Assembly: GCA_932294295.1 (NCBI GenBank)
Contig: OW028573.1
Coordinates: forward strand, 54,129,829-54,193,828
Reading direction: 5' to 3'
From: Alitta virens
Lineage: Eukaryota > Annelida > Polychaeta > Phyllodocida > Nereididae
Length of the DNA: 64,000 nt
Positions 21,901 to 34,800 of the stretch are shown here, in pieces (positions within the stretch are counted from its first letter, which is position 1; each line of letters begins with the position of its first letter). The translations under genes were made by a program, and so were the position numbers. The notes under the pieces were generated by a model. It was not told where the DNA came from and did no database searches. It saw nothing but the letters and a program-made list of their open reading frames with translations.

Positions 21901-24900
21901 CTCCAGGCTATGGCAGATAATAACACTCCTGAGTGTCTGCAAAAAGACACTTGTTAAGTTGCTCCGTTGGGGTCATTCGCATCCTATTGTCAAGGCTTTC
22001 TCATACTCTGTGGTTGCAAGATTGTAAGGGGTGATTTTAATGCACATGCAATAAGAGAAAACTACAGGAGTTCTTAATAGGGAGGACGCTGTGTTGAAAC
22101 TGGAAGAGGCAAATTACAAACAGCATCTTGTGAGGGAGCATAGTCTCTTTTTACCCCAAGCCATTTGAGCAGAGGGCTGGCCAGACACCCCTCCTTGTTG
22201 TGAGGACAAAACGTCTTGTAGGCCCACCCGCGTTGTACATAATGGCAAAAGCATTATCCTCTCAAAACTAGAGTATGTACAGCTGAAAAGACAAGAGAAA
22301 GGATTAGGGCATTATCCCAACCCATGAAATCGACATTTGTGTAACGTTTGGAAATCGCAGCATCAAAAAGCCATTTGGACCCTCATGGGTTTGTCATTGT
22401 GCTGAAATTAAGATCTTCTCTTCTTTTTTTCTATATGAGGTCTCGTGCAGAGTTGAGAGACATTTCGTGTGGTCTCAGCATGGAGTCTCAGTTTATGTAT
22501 CATAGAATGATAGCAGGGACATATATTGTCTCCATTGTTTACCCACGAATATGATAGTTTTCTCAGACCATTGTACCCAATTTACAAAGTATCTTTACTG
22601 CATATATGCATAGTGTGTCTTTCCTTGTTAGTATAATATCCCTAGCATGTCCAGCACACACTTGTCAACTGCTAAAGATATTCAAATATATACTTGTACA
22701 TTCAGAGCGCGTCTTTCATGCTTGTGATATGTTTCCTGTCATTATATTCATATATTTGCATCTTGCATGACCTGATGCACAAAACCAGGGGATTTCCTCA
22801 ATGTTTTGTTTTCTCATTTGTCCATTGACAAACAATGTTTTCCTGTGTTACTTTAGTGCTCCTTTGGTGGGCCTGGTTAGAGCAACTTGAAAGGGGAAAA
22901 TTTAGGAGCCCCTTGTGTCCCTGTGAATGACTTTGATGCCCCAAACATCCCCCTATGCCATGTTGCTGCATAAATTTCCACCTCTCAATCATAGAGCCCC
23001 CTTGCTCATTGCCCATACAAGTGACATCTAATTGAATCACTATGGGTGCTCATTCATCAGGCATTCCTGCTAGTTGCCCTTATTTACATGACGTGGTTAA
23101 CTAAACATATCGCACAGGGTCACAAGCGTGCAGGGCCTGATTTACGTGAGCAGTCAAGAGATTTAATTCAAGCTTATTTGCCATTTAATTATGCGACCTC
23201 ACGCGTAGTTCTGTTGAGGGGAGCATAAAGTGGCTAATGTTACAGTCAGACAAAGACAGGCAATGGAAAACTGTTGCAAAGTGCATTACTGGACATTCAG
23301 TGAACATTCGGTGAAGTGGCCTGGTGCACCATTAAGGAACAATGTTGAGGTCTGCATTATTGGTGGCCATTATGGCCAGACAACCACAGGGAGGAAGGAG
23401 GACTGAAATTGCTGCTGGACTTTTTGCATTGTCATCGTCGTGTGCGGTGCTTGTGGCCAGGGCATATAGGGCCACCATGAGGGTAAAACAGAACACAAGG
23501 TCCTCCTCTCCAGACACTGAGGTCATTAAATGCCCTCGTCACGTCTTTTGCCCAACTAACGAACCATTGAGTGACATCGTCCTCAGCACTCGCCCTGACC
23601 GAATCATCAACCGCAAGATATATGGGCATGATATGACCTTCCTCTGCTCTTTTGAGCTCTTTCTGCATAATGCCTGCAGTCTTCCACTTAAACACTTTGT
23701 CTGCATAGTCTTATTCATTACTTTTCTGTGGCTTGAGGTAGCATTTTGTATTAGAGCGTCCATTGCAAAATGCTGTGGAATTCGGTTGTCAATCACGATT
23801 AACCACCATACATTTTTTGCATACTTTTGCCTTAACAAGCCAAGGAATAACCATGGTTACAAAGATTGCGTGCAGTTGTACCAGGGCTTAGTATCATGTG
23901 AGTCAACTTAATTGCTTTAAATGGATCCCTTGTTACGTAACATACAACGTGATACCATTGAAAGTGCCCCCCTGGAAAGTGTTTGTAGCAAGTGTGAAAG
24001 ATACTAACAAAAGAGGGTATATACAATCACTAAGCCCCATTATTGTGATTAGTACAAGTTTTGTCACCCTGTAGGTAAACTACATGGGGTATGGGGTTTC
24101 TACTAATACATTGAGACATGTTAAGTAATTGTGATTGTTCATTATGCGCAGTGTTAAGTAATAGGATCTTCTTGTCTGTAATTGTGTATATCAGTTCAAC
24201 AAAGAAAAGGAAACCTTACACTTTGATCCCCTTCCGTATTAAAAGCACCCTGTATTTTGAACGCGCTCCAACAGGGCACAGGAAAAAGGAAATAAAAGAG
24301 CAGTCTTTAGAAATCTTTTGAAGGACATAAACACTTAGCGTGCATGATGTAAGACCTCGCAAACTGATGACATGTTATGTAGCAGTGCATGTCAGGTATG
24401 CGCGTCCCTTGACCAAAACTATGCATGACTAGCATGGGAAGGCAGACTGTCAAACGCCTCAGATCACTCAAAAAACCAACTGCGGTCTAGGGAATCATCA
24501 AAGGAACCTCATCCATCTCGGGAATTGGAATAAAACCAGCCCTTGTTCTCTGAAAAGCATCAACTAAACAGTATTTGCAAAAGAATGCAGCGGGACGGAA
24601 ACCAACAAGTCGTCAAAGGCCTAAAGAGGGATGATCACTCTGGCTCTAGCTTTGTCGAGGCTTGTTGAGCCACTTGAAGAGTTTGATCCTGTCAGTCCAA
24701 ACAGGAAGCGCACATGCCCACCAGCTATGGCATGTTCCTTCTTACAGGTGCACATTTCTTCCCCTTATTGCCCATCTTTCAGCAAAATTATGAGATAGCC
24801 GTGTTTTATGATTTGTGGACGCTCACACAGACTGAAAGTATTTCACAGATTTAATTGTAGTAATGAAGTCACCAATTTCAACTAACTACCCTCAATTCTG

Positions 24901-25865
24901 TCAATATTTTAAAGTCTAGCATGAGTTAGAAAGCCAAAGAGAATGTAATACAGTGGGGTGAATTTTGATTTGAATCACATTCCAATGCCTTTTTGGGATC
25001 TGAAACACGATGGAGTCAAGATTTACACCAAAATGAACAGCTGTAGCCAAAGTTAGTCCACGCTTTGGAATAGTAACACCTCTTGAGGTGGCAGAAAGAC
25101 AAATTTGCAGTTGTAGTACCCACCTGGGCTTTCGTGCTTTCATTTCAAAGGCAATAAAGATTGGGGGCTGACTCCTTTGGCCTTTTCATGGATCCTTAGT
25201 CCCAGGACATAAAACTAGACATTGGCAATTTGAGGTAATCTTAAAGTGTTCAGGCTTTTAAAACTAGACTCGTAAATCAATTGTAGTTGGTGACATTGAT
25301 GGAAGTTGACGTATGTCACAAAAGAGGTGTGCAAAAACCCAAGTCGTTCTCATGATATGAAGGAGAGCCTTAAAAGACTTGCAGTTTAATTTCCTGGGTT
25401 TAACACCTGCCAAAGCACAGCTCCACGATATCAGATCTAATCTTGCCACTCCACTCCGTTAGTGTGTTTAACAAAAACACCTCAATTGCAACTTCAAGTG
25501 GCTGTGAGATTTATTCAGATTTGCTTCTATCATTTTTGCCAATCTCATTTTGTCGCTTCCCTTCATTAAGGCCAATATAAATGGCCACTCATTAAGATGG
25601 TACTTCGGGTATGCACGGCTCATTGCAGCTGTTGATTCTGCTGATATTATAACGGCCTGTTCTTTTGACTTTTCAAAAAATACATTGTCAAAATGTGTCA
25701 TATTGAAGTCTTTGGAATTGCATAAGCATATAATGGGTCAGACTGACCGTTGGACGTTGTCCATTTGAAAGGACCTTCCTGGACAGATGTCCGGCAACTC
25801 ACTGACCATTTGCTCCCGAGCGGTCACTCCAGTGTCCACCTGTAATTTTAATTAGGCGACCAGGC
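18906..25865. other. Long non-coding stretch
   Basis: No supported gene in 7 kb. Content worth noting: a patch rich in TGGTCA/TGTCCAC words at 18950-19240, a poly-T tract near 19665-19690, a small CpG-rich islet with TGACGC and CACGTG motifs at 20350-20405, and a 189-codon plus-strand open frame at 23342-23911. That frame has no recognisable domain and overlaps open frames on the other strand. I regard it as unproven. Confidence 0.5.
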
Positions 25866-25884
25866 GGGGGGGGGGGGGGGGGGG
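25866..25884. repeat. Homopolymer run of 19 G
   Basis: Nineteen consecutive G on the plus strand, a candidate G-quadruplex or polymerase slippage site. The length may be imprecise because of sequencing error. Confidence 0.85.
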
Positions 25885-28800
25885 CTGATCAGTGGTATTT
25901 GCAAGGATTACGAAACTCAGGTGCCAGTCTCTTTAATGGCTTTGTCTTTTCAAAGTAAAATTTATGTTTATTGTCAAACAAAGCAGCAAGATTTTTGGAT
26001 TATGACTGAAAATATAACGGTTTACTTTGAGGAATGAGATTAAATTCATTACAAAGACGAACCGATTTTTGTTTGAAGTCACATGCAGTAATTTAATAAA
26101 GCAGTCGACCAGACTAATGATCAGGGCTTATGGAATTATCTGATCTGTTATTGAAAAGAGTTTTCATATAAAACCAACATAGAGGCGTCCTGAAAATCTG
26201 GTGGAAAGATAAACAAAACGCCGCCCTGTAATTATGAGGGAGATGGTTACAAAGATGAAGAATAGGGGTGTTAAGATTCACGACCCCTGATCATGCCTCT
26301 TAAAATATCTTTGAGGGTCATTAACTGGGCTTGAATTTGGCCACAGGTCAAATAAATGAAGAAAAATGAAATAATGCACGCCATTGGTCAATGCTTGTAG
26401 CTTTGAAGGGCCCCGTGTGACCCCGTGACCTTTCGGAGGGTAGGTCATCTGAGAGGGCTGGAACCAGCATATTGTTCTTGGCAGGTGAGCCCCTCTTACA
26501 CAATGCACATTTCATGGTCTTTGAACTAATTCTTGGCAATTGAAAAAAGTACGTGTCCTCACAACCCTTTTTATTTCAACTAAAGCAATTGCCTGGGAAA
26601 TTTCAAGGATTACAAGACATATACTGGTAGCAAAATACTGAATACTGAAGTTCTTTTCATTTTGATCAGGTGGTCAAGTGGCTTTGGATTTTAAGGCTTG
26701 GCCAGTGGCCACCAGAAAAGCTGCTCAGAATGTGGAATGCTGGATCAGTCGTGGGAATGGCGGTCAGACCATGAACAGACTTCTTTGCTAAATTGGCCAT
26801 TGTCCAGAATACAAGAGGACCTCTCTGCCTCCTATTTGCCCTTGTATTCAGCAATATTGTGAGGACACTGACCACTAGACTTCGCTCAATTTGCCCTCCA
26901 AATACGATAACCCTGTCTCAATGGGACTATTTAAGCAATATTCATTTGTTGCTGGTGTCATGCACTGAGAGGTTAAGAGGAGATCAACCATTTACATTCC
27001 CGTCCATACAATTCTAATCCCACCCTGACAAAAGTGATTTGTTCCTAACTTAGGTGTGATTACACCTGATAACTTATAGGGATCAAAGTGCCGCTGGTCA
27101 TGTCCAAAAGGTGAAGATTTTAAACTCCAGCAAATTGATGGATTCTTTGTGTCATCTGAAAAGCTGAAATTTCACTCTGAATTATACAAGATGGACCCCA
27201 ATGCAGTGTAGACGACCTCTTTGGCCCAAACAGAATACCACACTTGATTGCAGTCGACTTGCAGTATATGGGGTTTGTCATATATCATGGATGAAGTATT
27301 TATTAGATCATTGCATGGTATACAAATTAAAGAGCAATCCTTGTTTATTACTGCATGTATGTGTAATTCTATAGCATGTTGATTTGATGACAAAGCTGGT
27401 TGATTGATCTATACTAGGCAAAAAGGACAATCACAGGGATGATCGAGGAGCTTCTTCCCAGATGACGTCATCAAAAGAGGGTTACATCTGGTCATTAGGG
27501 TCAAACAACGAGAGAAATTAGTCTCCACTCATGCATGGGGTCACTTGTAATTGAAGTAATTGAGTTTCATTTGGTCATCAGGGCTTTTCAATCATCTTTG
27601 CAAGAGAAATTAAGTTAGGACTTAGAGAGAAAATGGTCATTGCATAAGGTGACCAAAGACACACCCAGAGGACCTCTGTAGTGGCCAGGGGTGCCAGTAG
27701 GTGGCCGAAATGACAATAGGTAGACAATGGTTGGACAATAGGTGCTATAACAAGAGCTAACACAACTAACACAGAAAAAGATAAATTGAAAAGAGAAAAC
27801 AAGTCCCAAAGGGCCTCTGATTAAGTCTTATGTTGATAGAAGGCACAAAAGGCTCACAGTTGTGTTGACTTTGATCTTTTAGGGCTTGATCCTGATGTCC
27901 CTGGTGGAGCAACGTCCTCGCCTCGTTTAGGGTACAGAAGGTTGACCCATGGAGTCCTAAGCCATAGATAGTTACACAACAAAACAGCTGAAAACTCTCA
28001 TTAAAGATTATCCATCTAAAACGAAAAAAAATGCACTTAGAAAAGCAAATCTATAGAACTGACAACTGAGGTATTTTCTCCCTAAATGCTAAAAATTTCA
28101 ACAATTCTTGGCCCACTTGTTTCAGCAATTCATGTGTTCGTGCTGTACATGAGCATGACTCGACTTAACTCCCTCATAGACTCTCTCCTGATCTTATCAG
28201 TTTCTACTTAAGTCCTGCATTCAGTGTGTGTCATGACAACTATATCTTGTGGCAGGGCTACTGGGGAAATTGAAATGGTGAATAGAGCATGTCACTGGGG
28301 ACCCTCCCCTCATCATGCCCTATACAATTCTTTAATATATTTGATCATTATCAGTGTCAGTTGAGAGTGAAACCCTAGGCATTCCTTTGGGAGACTGTGG
28401 GGGACTATGACTGACCCCCAAATACAGTTTGCAAGAATCCTCACAATGGCTGAAAGTTCAAGAATGATGGACCAGGAAACTCTAGAGTAAAGCGTCATTA
28501 GCAACCAGATCTTCTCACGAGATAACGGATCCTGCGAGATCTCACTGATGTCCATTCACCAAGTGGTCACTGAGTGGTCAAGAGCGTGGTCAGCGAAGAG
28601 AATGGACATTCCCCTTGAGACAGAGGCTCAACTGACCACGCTGGATGCCTATTGGACATTGATGGACACTGTCTGTCAAACAGCGTCCCTCGTCAAACTA
28701 CTTTTCGCTTCATTTGGCTGCAGTTAATTGGATCCCCTTGGAAATATCGGGAACTTGTAAAATGGAAAAGTTGTTTTGAAAGTTCTTAGGCGATTAGAGT

Positions 28801-31800
28801 GTAGTGGGTAGTAACAAAATAGGTCCACAGTAAGGTCTTTTCACACTTTTTAAAAGATTTCCAGAGTCTCCAAAGCAAAAACATGGAATCATTTGAAATA
28901 TAATTCACGGAAGTGCATTAGACTATATTGTTAGCAAGCTTGTAGGAGGCTGTTTTTAATTGAACTATACTTAGTATTTGTAGCGCCATTTAAACTAAAG
29001 CAGCCCAAATGCAGTACTGTTTCATTTGCTTTTCCTGGTATTAAAACCCTATTGTCACTTGTGTACAAGTTGATACAAGTAGAATGGTCATGAAGGGTGC
29101 CATCACTAAGCGTAGGATGACCACTCGTGGGGCCATTAGAGGGACAAATGTTAGTTTTCTTCTGTTTGTTCTCCACCCCTTCAGTGTCAACTAATAGTAA
29201 ACTAATGCAAAGAAAATGTTCCACAATTACTCCATCCAGGGTCTGCTTTTATTAGGACCAATGAAAATAGTGGACCTGAGGCAGGGGTGGTGCCAAATGA
29301 AACTGTGTCATCCTTGACCCAGATAATGTAACCATCACCCTGGATTCATGAGCTACTAGGGCACCATGGGGTTGGACCTTACGAGGGGTGTAACGCCAAA
29401 TGTGGGGCTTTTGTTTACGATCCTAAGTTGTCAGCCCCCGGGCTATGTTTCTCTGAGTTGTAGTAGTTAATGGGTTGAACAAGTTGTTTTGGCAGCAAAT
29501 AAGTTATCCCTGCCATATTAGTCAACTAAAGGTAATTTGTTGCAATTTTGTGTGCACTACAGTAGGATGTATTAATTGCTGCCAAATCTAATTGAACACT
29601 ATAAATAAGATTACTGAAAACCCACAGATTCCATTGTGCAGTATGTCTGATGTGAAATCATTTCTGCTTCGAGAAACTAGCTCTAATTTCACTAAGCTTT
29701 GACCAAACACCTCCCATATATTACATACAAATCCTTAAATTTGCCCAGACAATCATTTCTGTTTTGTGGGAACCAATATATCCGATTGTCACTTAGATCT
29801 GGACAGTGCCTGGGGGCTTCTGCAACCTGTGTTTATTAAAAAGGGATTAGTTTGGAAAAGGAAGGATCTAAAGAGGCAATACGGGGGCAGGTGCTTAGTG
29901 GTCCAAGTAATCGTATCTGTGACCTCTCTACCACATGTTTATGAGTAATTGGCCCTGTTCATAGACCCCCACAAGAGAATGAATTGTCAGACGCAATAGA
30001 AACTGATAAAAGAAGATCAAAAGACGGGCTGAAGCTCAGCAGGGTGCCACCCTGGGTCCTGCCATATTGTCCTTGTGGTCCCTTGTGACAATATTCTGTT
30101 CTCCCTGTGACAATATGCCTTGCCACTTGATTACAGGGCAGTGGTCTCCCCTTCCAATTCCAGTATCATCCTCCAACTTGTTCTGAATGCTCCACGTCAT
30201 CTTCTCAAAGCCTTTTAAACAAGCTTTTCATATCAACAGGGTTTTTTGTGACCTCTCTTACCCCACAGGGACAAAGAAGTTGCCAGACCATTCCACTGGA
30301 TCTCTCCTCTTCTTACCTTTGCTTGTTGCATTGAGGGTAGCAAAACTTTATAAATGAACTAACATAAAGCGAAGCTTTCTGACGGGCAAAGATCAAGCTG
30401 TTTCAAATCGCAATACTTGAATGGGAACTCACAAAAATTAAAGCTTTTGTCTGACGAAACAGAGACGTACTAAATGCCCTTGCATTTTTTGAATCCTCTA
30501 ATACCTCCACACTTTGTTATATTTTGAAGTTAAAAATCTCCATCTGTTGCCAGCTTGAGACACAACAGACAATGCAAGTACAACGGTGTTGAAGAAAATC
30601 ATCTGCTTTGGGTGCAGACTGGGCCCGATAATTTGGCGACATTTGGCAGCAGCTGTTGATGAAGCTGAAAAGACACCTGCATGGGACGATCTCAATTCGA
30701 CTTCATCTTGTACTGTTTATAGAATGTAGTGTTTTCCTATTGTCTCGCATCCTTCATAACTGTTGCAACAATTTGCCAGTCCCGCCCCAGAACAGGCTGA
30801 ACGCGGAAGAACTCTCCTGTTGATGAGGTACAGCTGCCCTCTGCTCACGTGCGTTCTCCTGGCAACGGTTGTTAGGACGCCAACAAGATGGCAGTCGTCG
30901 TCTCGCACATGTTTCTCAATGATTCCGTTTGTGACTCTTCGTGTGCGTGCCTTGTTTTGTCTATTTAAACATTGTTATTCTTGCCACACGCTCATGAATA
31001 AATTGCTATGTTTCAGCGTGTTAGAACACTCAACCCACGTATTTTCATCATTAAACTTTTAAAACAAATTATATTATAATATGGGACATGACATAATATG
31101 ATTTATAAATTTGAACGTTACATGATTTAAAAGAAATTGCACAAATTAAGCTACACCTAGTCATTTTTAATATTCAGAATCAAATATATACATTTTGCAA
31201 TAAATTTGGACGATGACCTGTCCAATTCAATAACCGTTCAGTATTTATACATTCCCTTTTAAAAGCTTTTGATACGCTATTTTGCAAACTGATTGAAAGC
31301 AGAATCACACTAAATGTGGCCACAAAACCAAAACTCGTTTAAAGGATCCAACCAAGTTGATTTGAGTGACAAGCTCTTTTCAAGTTGTAATGTTCGTGGT
31401 TTTTGGTCAAGGGATCTCTGAAGAATGCCATGATTGTGAATCTGAGGGCTTTGACCACAAAATTCATTTGCTAGCTAGGAATTCAATGAAATTTTCTTGG
31501 CTCAATGACACTGCTGGTCACTTTGAAAGCTTTTAAATAATACTTTTATTTTGTTGGCCTCAAATTTGGCTAGGGCTGAAGTGTTGTCCACAAACCTTTG
31601 GATTTCAAGTCTTGTGTAACCTCCCACAAGATCTGGATCATGCAACTGAGTGGACATCAGTGGTCAGGCAAAAAGGGCCACATGAAAGAGCTAGTGTGAC
31701 GTTAGGTACTTTTATGACGTCATTAAACTCATTGTCATATTGCATGCTGGTGTTGGGGGTGGGAGGGGGGTGGGGGGCTAAGTTGAAATTGACAAATGTC

Positions 31801-34800
31801 TCGTGCTGTAAGCTTGCTTTGCTTCACCCGAAACCCTTCATTTTGAATGTTTGAAATACTTTTATTTCCAGCATGTTAAAAGCTATATGCTGGTAGTCGG
31901 AGATGACCTCAGTGCTGTTAGGACCTGCATGTCTGTGTGACCTTGGAGACCTTGGTTTGCCCTTGAAAATCCTCTCACGCTAGCTGACCTCATCCCACTT
32001 CAACAGCAAAGTACCTGTGCTATTTAAAAACCCTTTTCTTCATATTATGTTTTCCCCCTTTTTTATGTTTCCTGCATGATTACTGGGGCACGATGCCAAA
32101 CTCCCAGGAAATTGTGGTTTCCTCCAAAGCAAAACATCCGTTTCTTGACACTACATGTTCAGGTGCTTCATGCCCCTGTACAACTCATGTCACTCTCTGT
32201 ACACAGACTTTCATTCATTTGCAAATACTGTCAAGTTTTTAGGCTGTTTCTTTCAGGATACATGAGAAAATCTATGAATGGTTTGTTGTTATTTCGTTCT
32301 GTTCATTGACATGCATCAGTAAATATTATCTCCTGTAAAAACCCTTTTGAAGGATATGGGGAAATATTAATGCATGGTCTTTTGAACCTTTTGCATAAGT
32401 AGTTTTCTTATCTTTTTATTTATTTTTTATCTTGGCTCTACAAGAAAATTGGTTTCCTGATTTACATGTATGACGGAGCTTTACTACTGTTTTCTTTATA
32501 CAATGTGCTTTTTTCACCAAGAAAGAAAAAAATGTCATTTAAAGACCTCTCTATATGTCATGAGTCATGAGACTTACTCTTAAATCATAATGCACTGTAC
32601 GAGAAGAGTAAAATGGAGAATAAAGTTAGTGGTAAGATGTATGTGCTTTTCTAGTTAACTGTAATTAACGGAGCACTATGTCACTTGCTCCCCTGCTTCT
32701 TGGAAATATATTGTTCAGATAATCACTAATCTTGATTTATGTTATAATTGATGACAATTTGCAACAATTAGCATGACGTTTGACAAGATCCCTTTTCTGA
32801 CAAGTTCCTTCTTTTCTATTTCCCAATGCAATAATGTAGTAAGATAGGAGTGATTTATGTTAACAGGAGATTTCAACTGATAGTGCATGGCCGCATGCTT
32901 TCAGTCTGGACCCTTTTCTCACGACTGCCCTCATATTTTTATGGTAATTTAAGGATGGATAGATGAATCCGTGTTCAACGCACAAGAGCATTTCTTTATT
33001 GGGTTATTCGCTATGCACTTCTATGGTCATTAAAGTTTTGACTGGAGAATGACATGTAGTCTTGGAGTATAATAAGTGTGGTGAGTGGCATGGGTCTTTG
33101 ATAAATCTCAAACTGATTGTCTCCCTGATAGTGCCTCTTTCACTGGCAAATGACCTACAAGCACGAAAAGCAGCTATTTAGCTCTCATTTTAACAGAATT
33201 TACTCCAGCACGGAAAGTAACTGACCATAATTGGGTCCATTGTAGTCTGTTTGCTATCATGGAGAGCCCTTCGACAAGGTAGACTAGTTTCACTCTGGCA
33301 GTCAGCAGACACCACCATGCAGGTTATTGCAATGCTCGAAGGGTCACTTTCTTGATGACTATATTATGAAACATTCCATGACAGATCTTTTCCTGGTTAT
33401 CCCTAATCGATATGGAAATATACACTTGTAGCCTGTATATATAATATGTTTCTTTTTAGGATGTCTGTATTCGTCAATACCTACTTGGTAGTGTCTAGTT
33501 GATAATTGTCTGTCTGTCTGTTTTCTTCTTTGTCAGCACAGCCAGCAGCTGTTTGGCAGAAAGCTGTTACCAATTCGTGAAATTTGCACCCCTGAGATAA
33601 TGCACTTTTCTACTTATTACATAAATGGTAAATTTCATTACAATTTTCACACAAGTGCTTGTAGATTCCATTGCAAGTTGTTTGAATTGGAAATTAATCT
33701 TTAAAAGATAACTTCACAGGTGTGACAAGCTTTCTTAAAAGCAGGAAGAAACAAATCGAGTGAGTGTAGGAGGGTTCTGGTTGCCACTTAGATAACGGAA
33801 AATGTTGCAGATCATCTTAAAAAAAAATCACTGAACAGGTGTACAATATCTTTCGTGTGAACTTAATCTAAATTCCTTTGTGTTTAATCACGATGATGCA
33901 TTACTTAAAAACCTGCAGTCTGCTTGGGAGGTGAAATACGAAGCAAAGAGAGGCAGAAATTTCCTTATGACCAATTTATTCCAATAACCGGGTGGTTTTC
34001 ATGGGTGCCGAACCCCTTCCTTTATTAAACAGCCTAGGCTGATGTCATTTAAGATTGCTTGTAAAAACCCCTTTCCTGTTTTACTTCTCAGTACGGAGTA
34101 TATTGCACAAGGGCTCTCTCGGGGGTTATTTGTAGCCATAAATCACCCAGAGATGATGTCATGAGGTGAAATGAATTCAGGTTTCTTGGCCAATGCACTT
34201 GTCACATGTGAAGGGGCTATAGGTCTCTTGGCCATCAAAGTGCTGAATAAATCACGCCGAAATTAATGGTTAGTTGCGTGTGTAATATATGTGATGTAAC
34301 TAATGCCCAATTCCAAAATCTCAAATCTTAGGTCAGGAAATCTTAGCGGTACAGGCAACCAACATTCAGATCAAAATGATACTACCCCATCATCAAGACA
34401 ATAAGACAGGGAAATATTTCATTATGATACCTTACAGCGAGGTTCTATTGTATTCTCCGTGTCAAGATTCAGACAGCAAACCTGTAAAAATCACATAATT
34501 GCAGTGTTGTGACCAGTGAGCATACCTGGTCATTATCATGTTTGCCATGAGCTTTGGTCAGTGTCATGCCTATTGCATGTGGACATCAATGGCATCTCTT
34601 CGCTCTTGGTGACCTTTTGTGGGAAGTAGCGTCTCTGGCAACGTCGCAGCGTCTTCATGGCCGTTTTGACGCAGCGTTATCTACGTCTTGCGAACGTCGT
34701 AACGGGATCAGGTCACAACGCTAGAGAAACACTGACAATAGAGGGCAGGTAGGTCACAATAAGGTGCGTGTCTGGACCAACCTTTGTGTGACCCGCCCAT

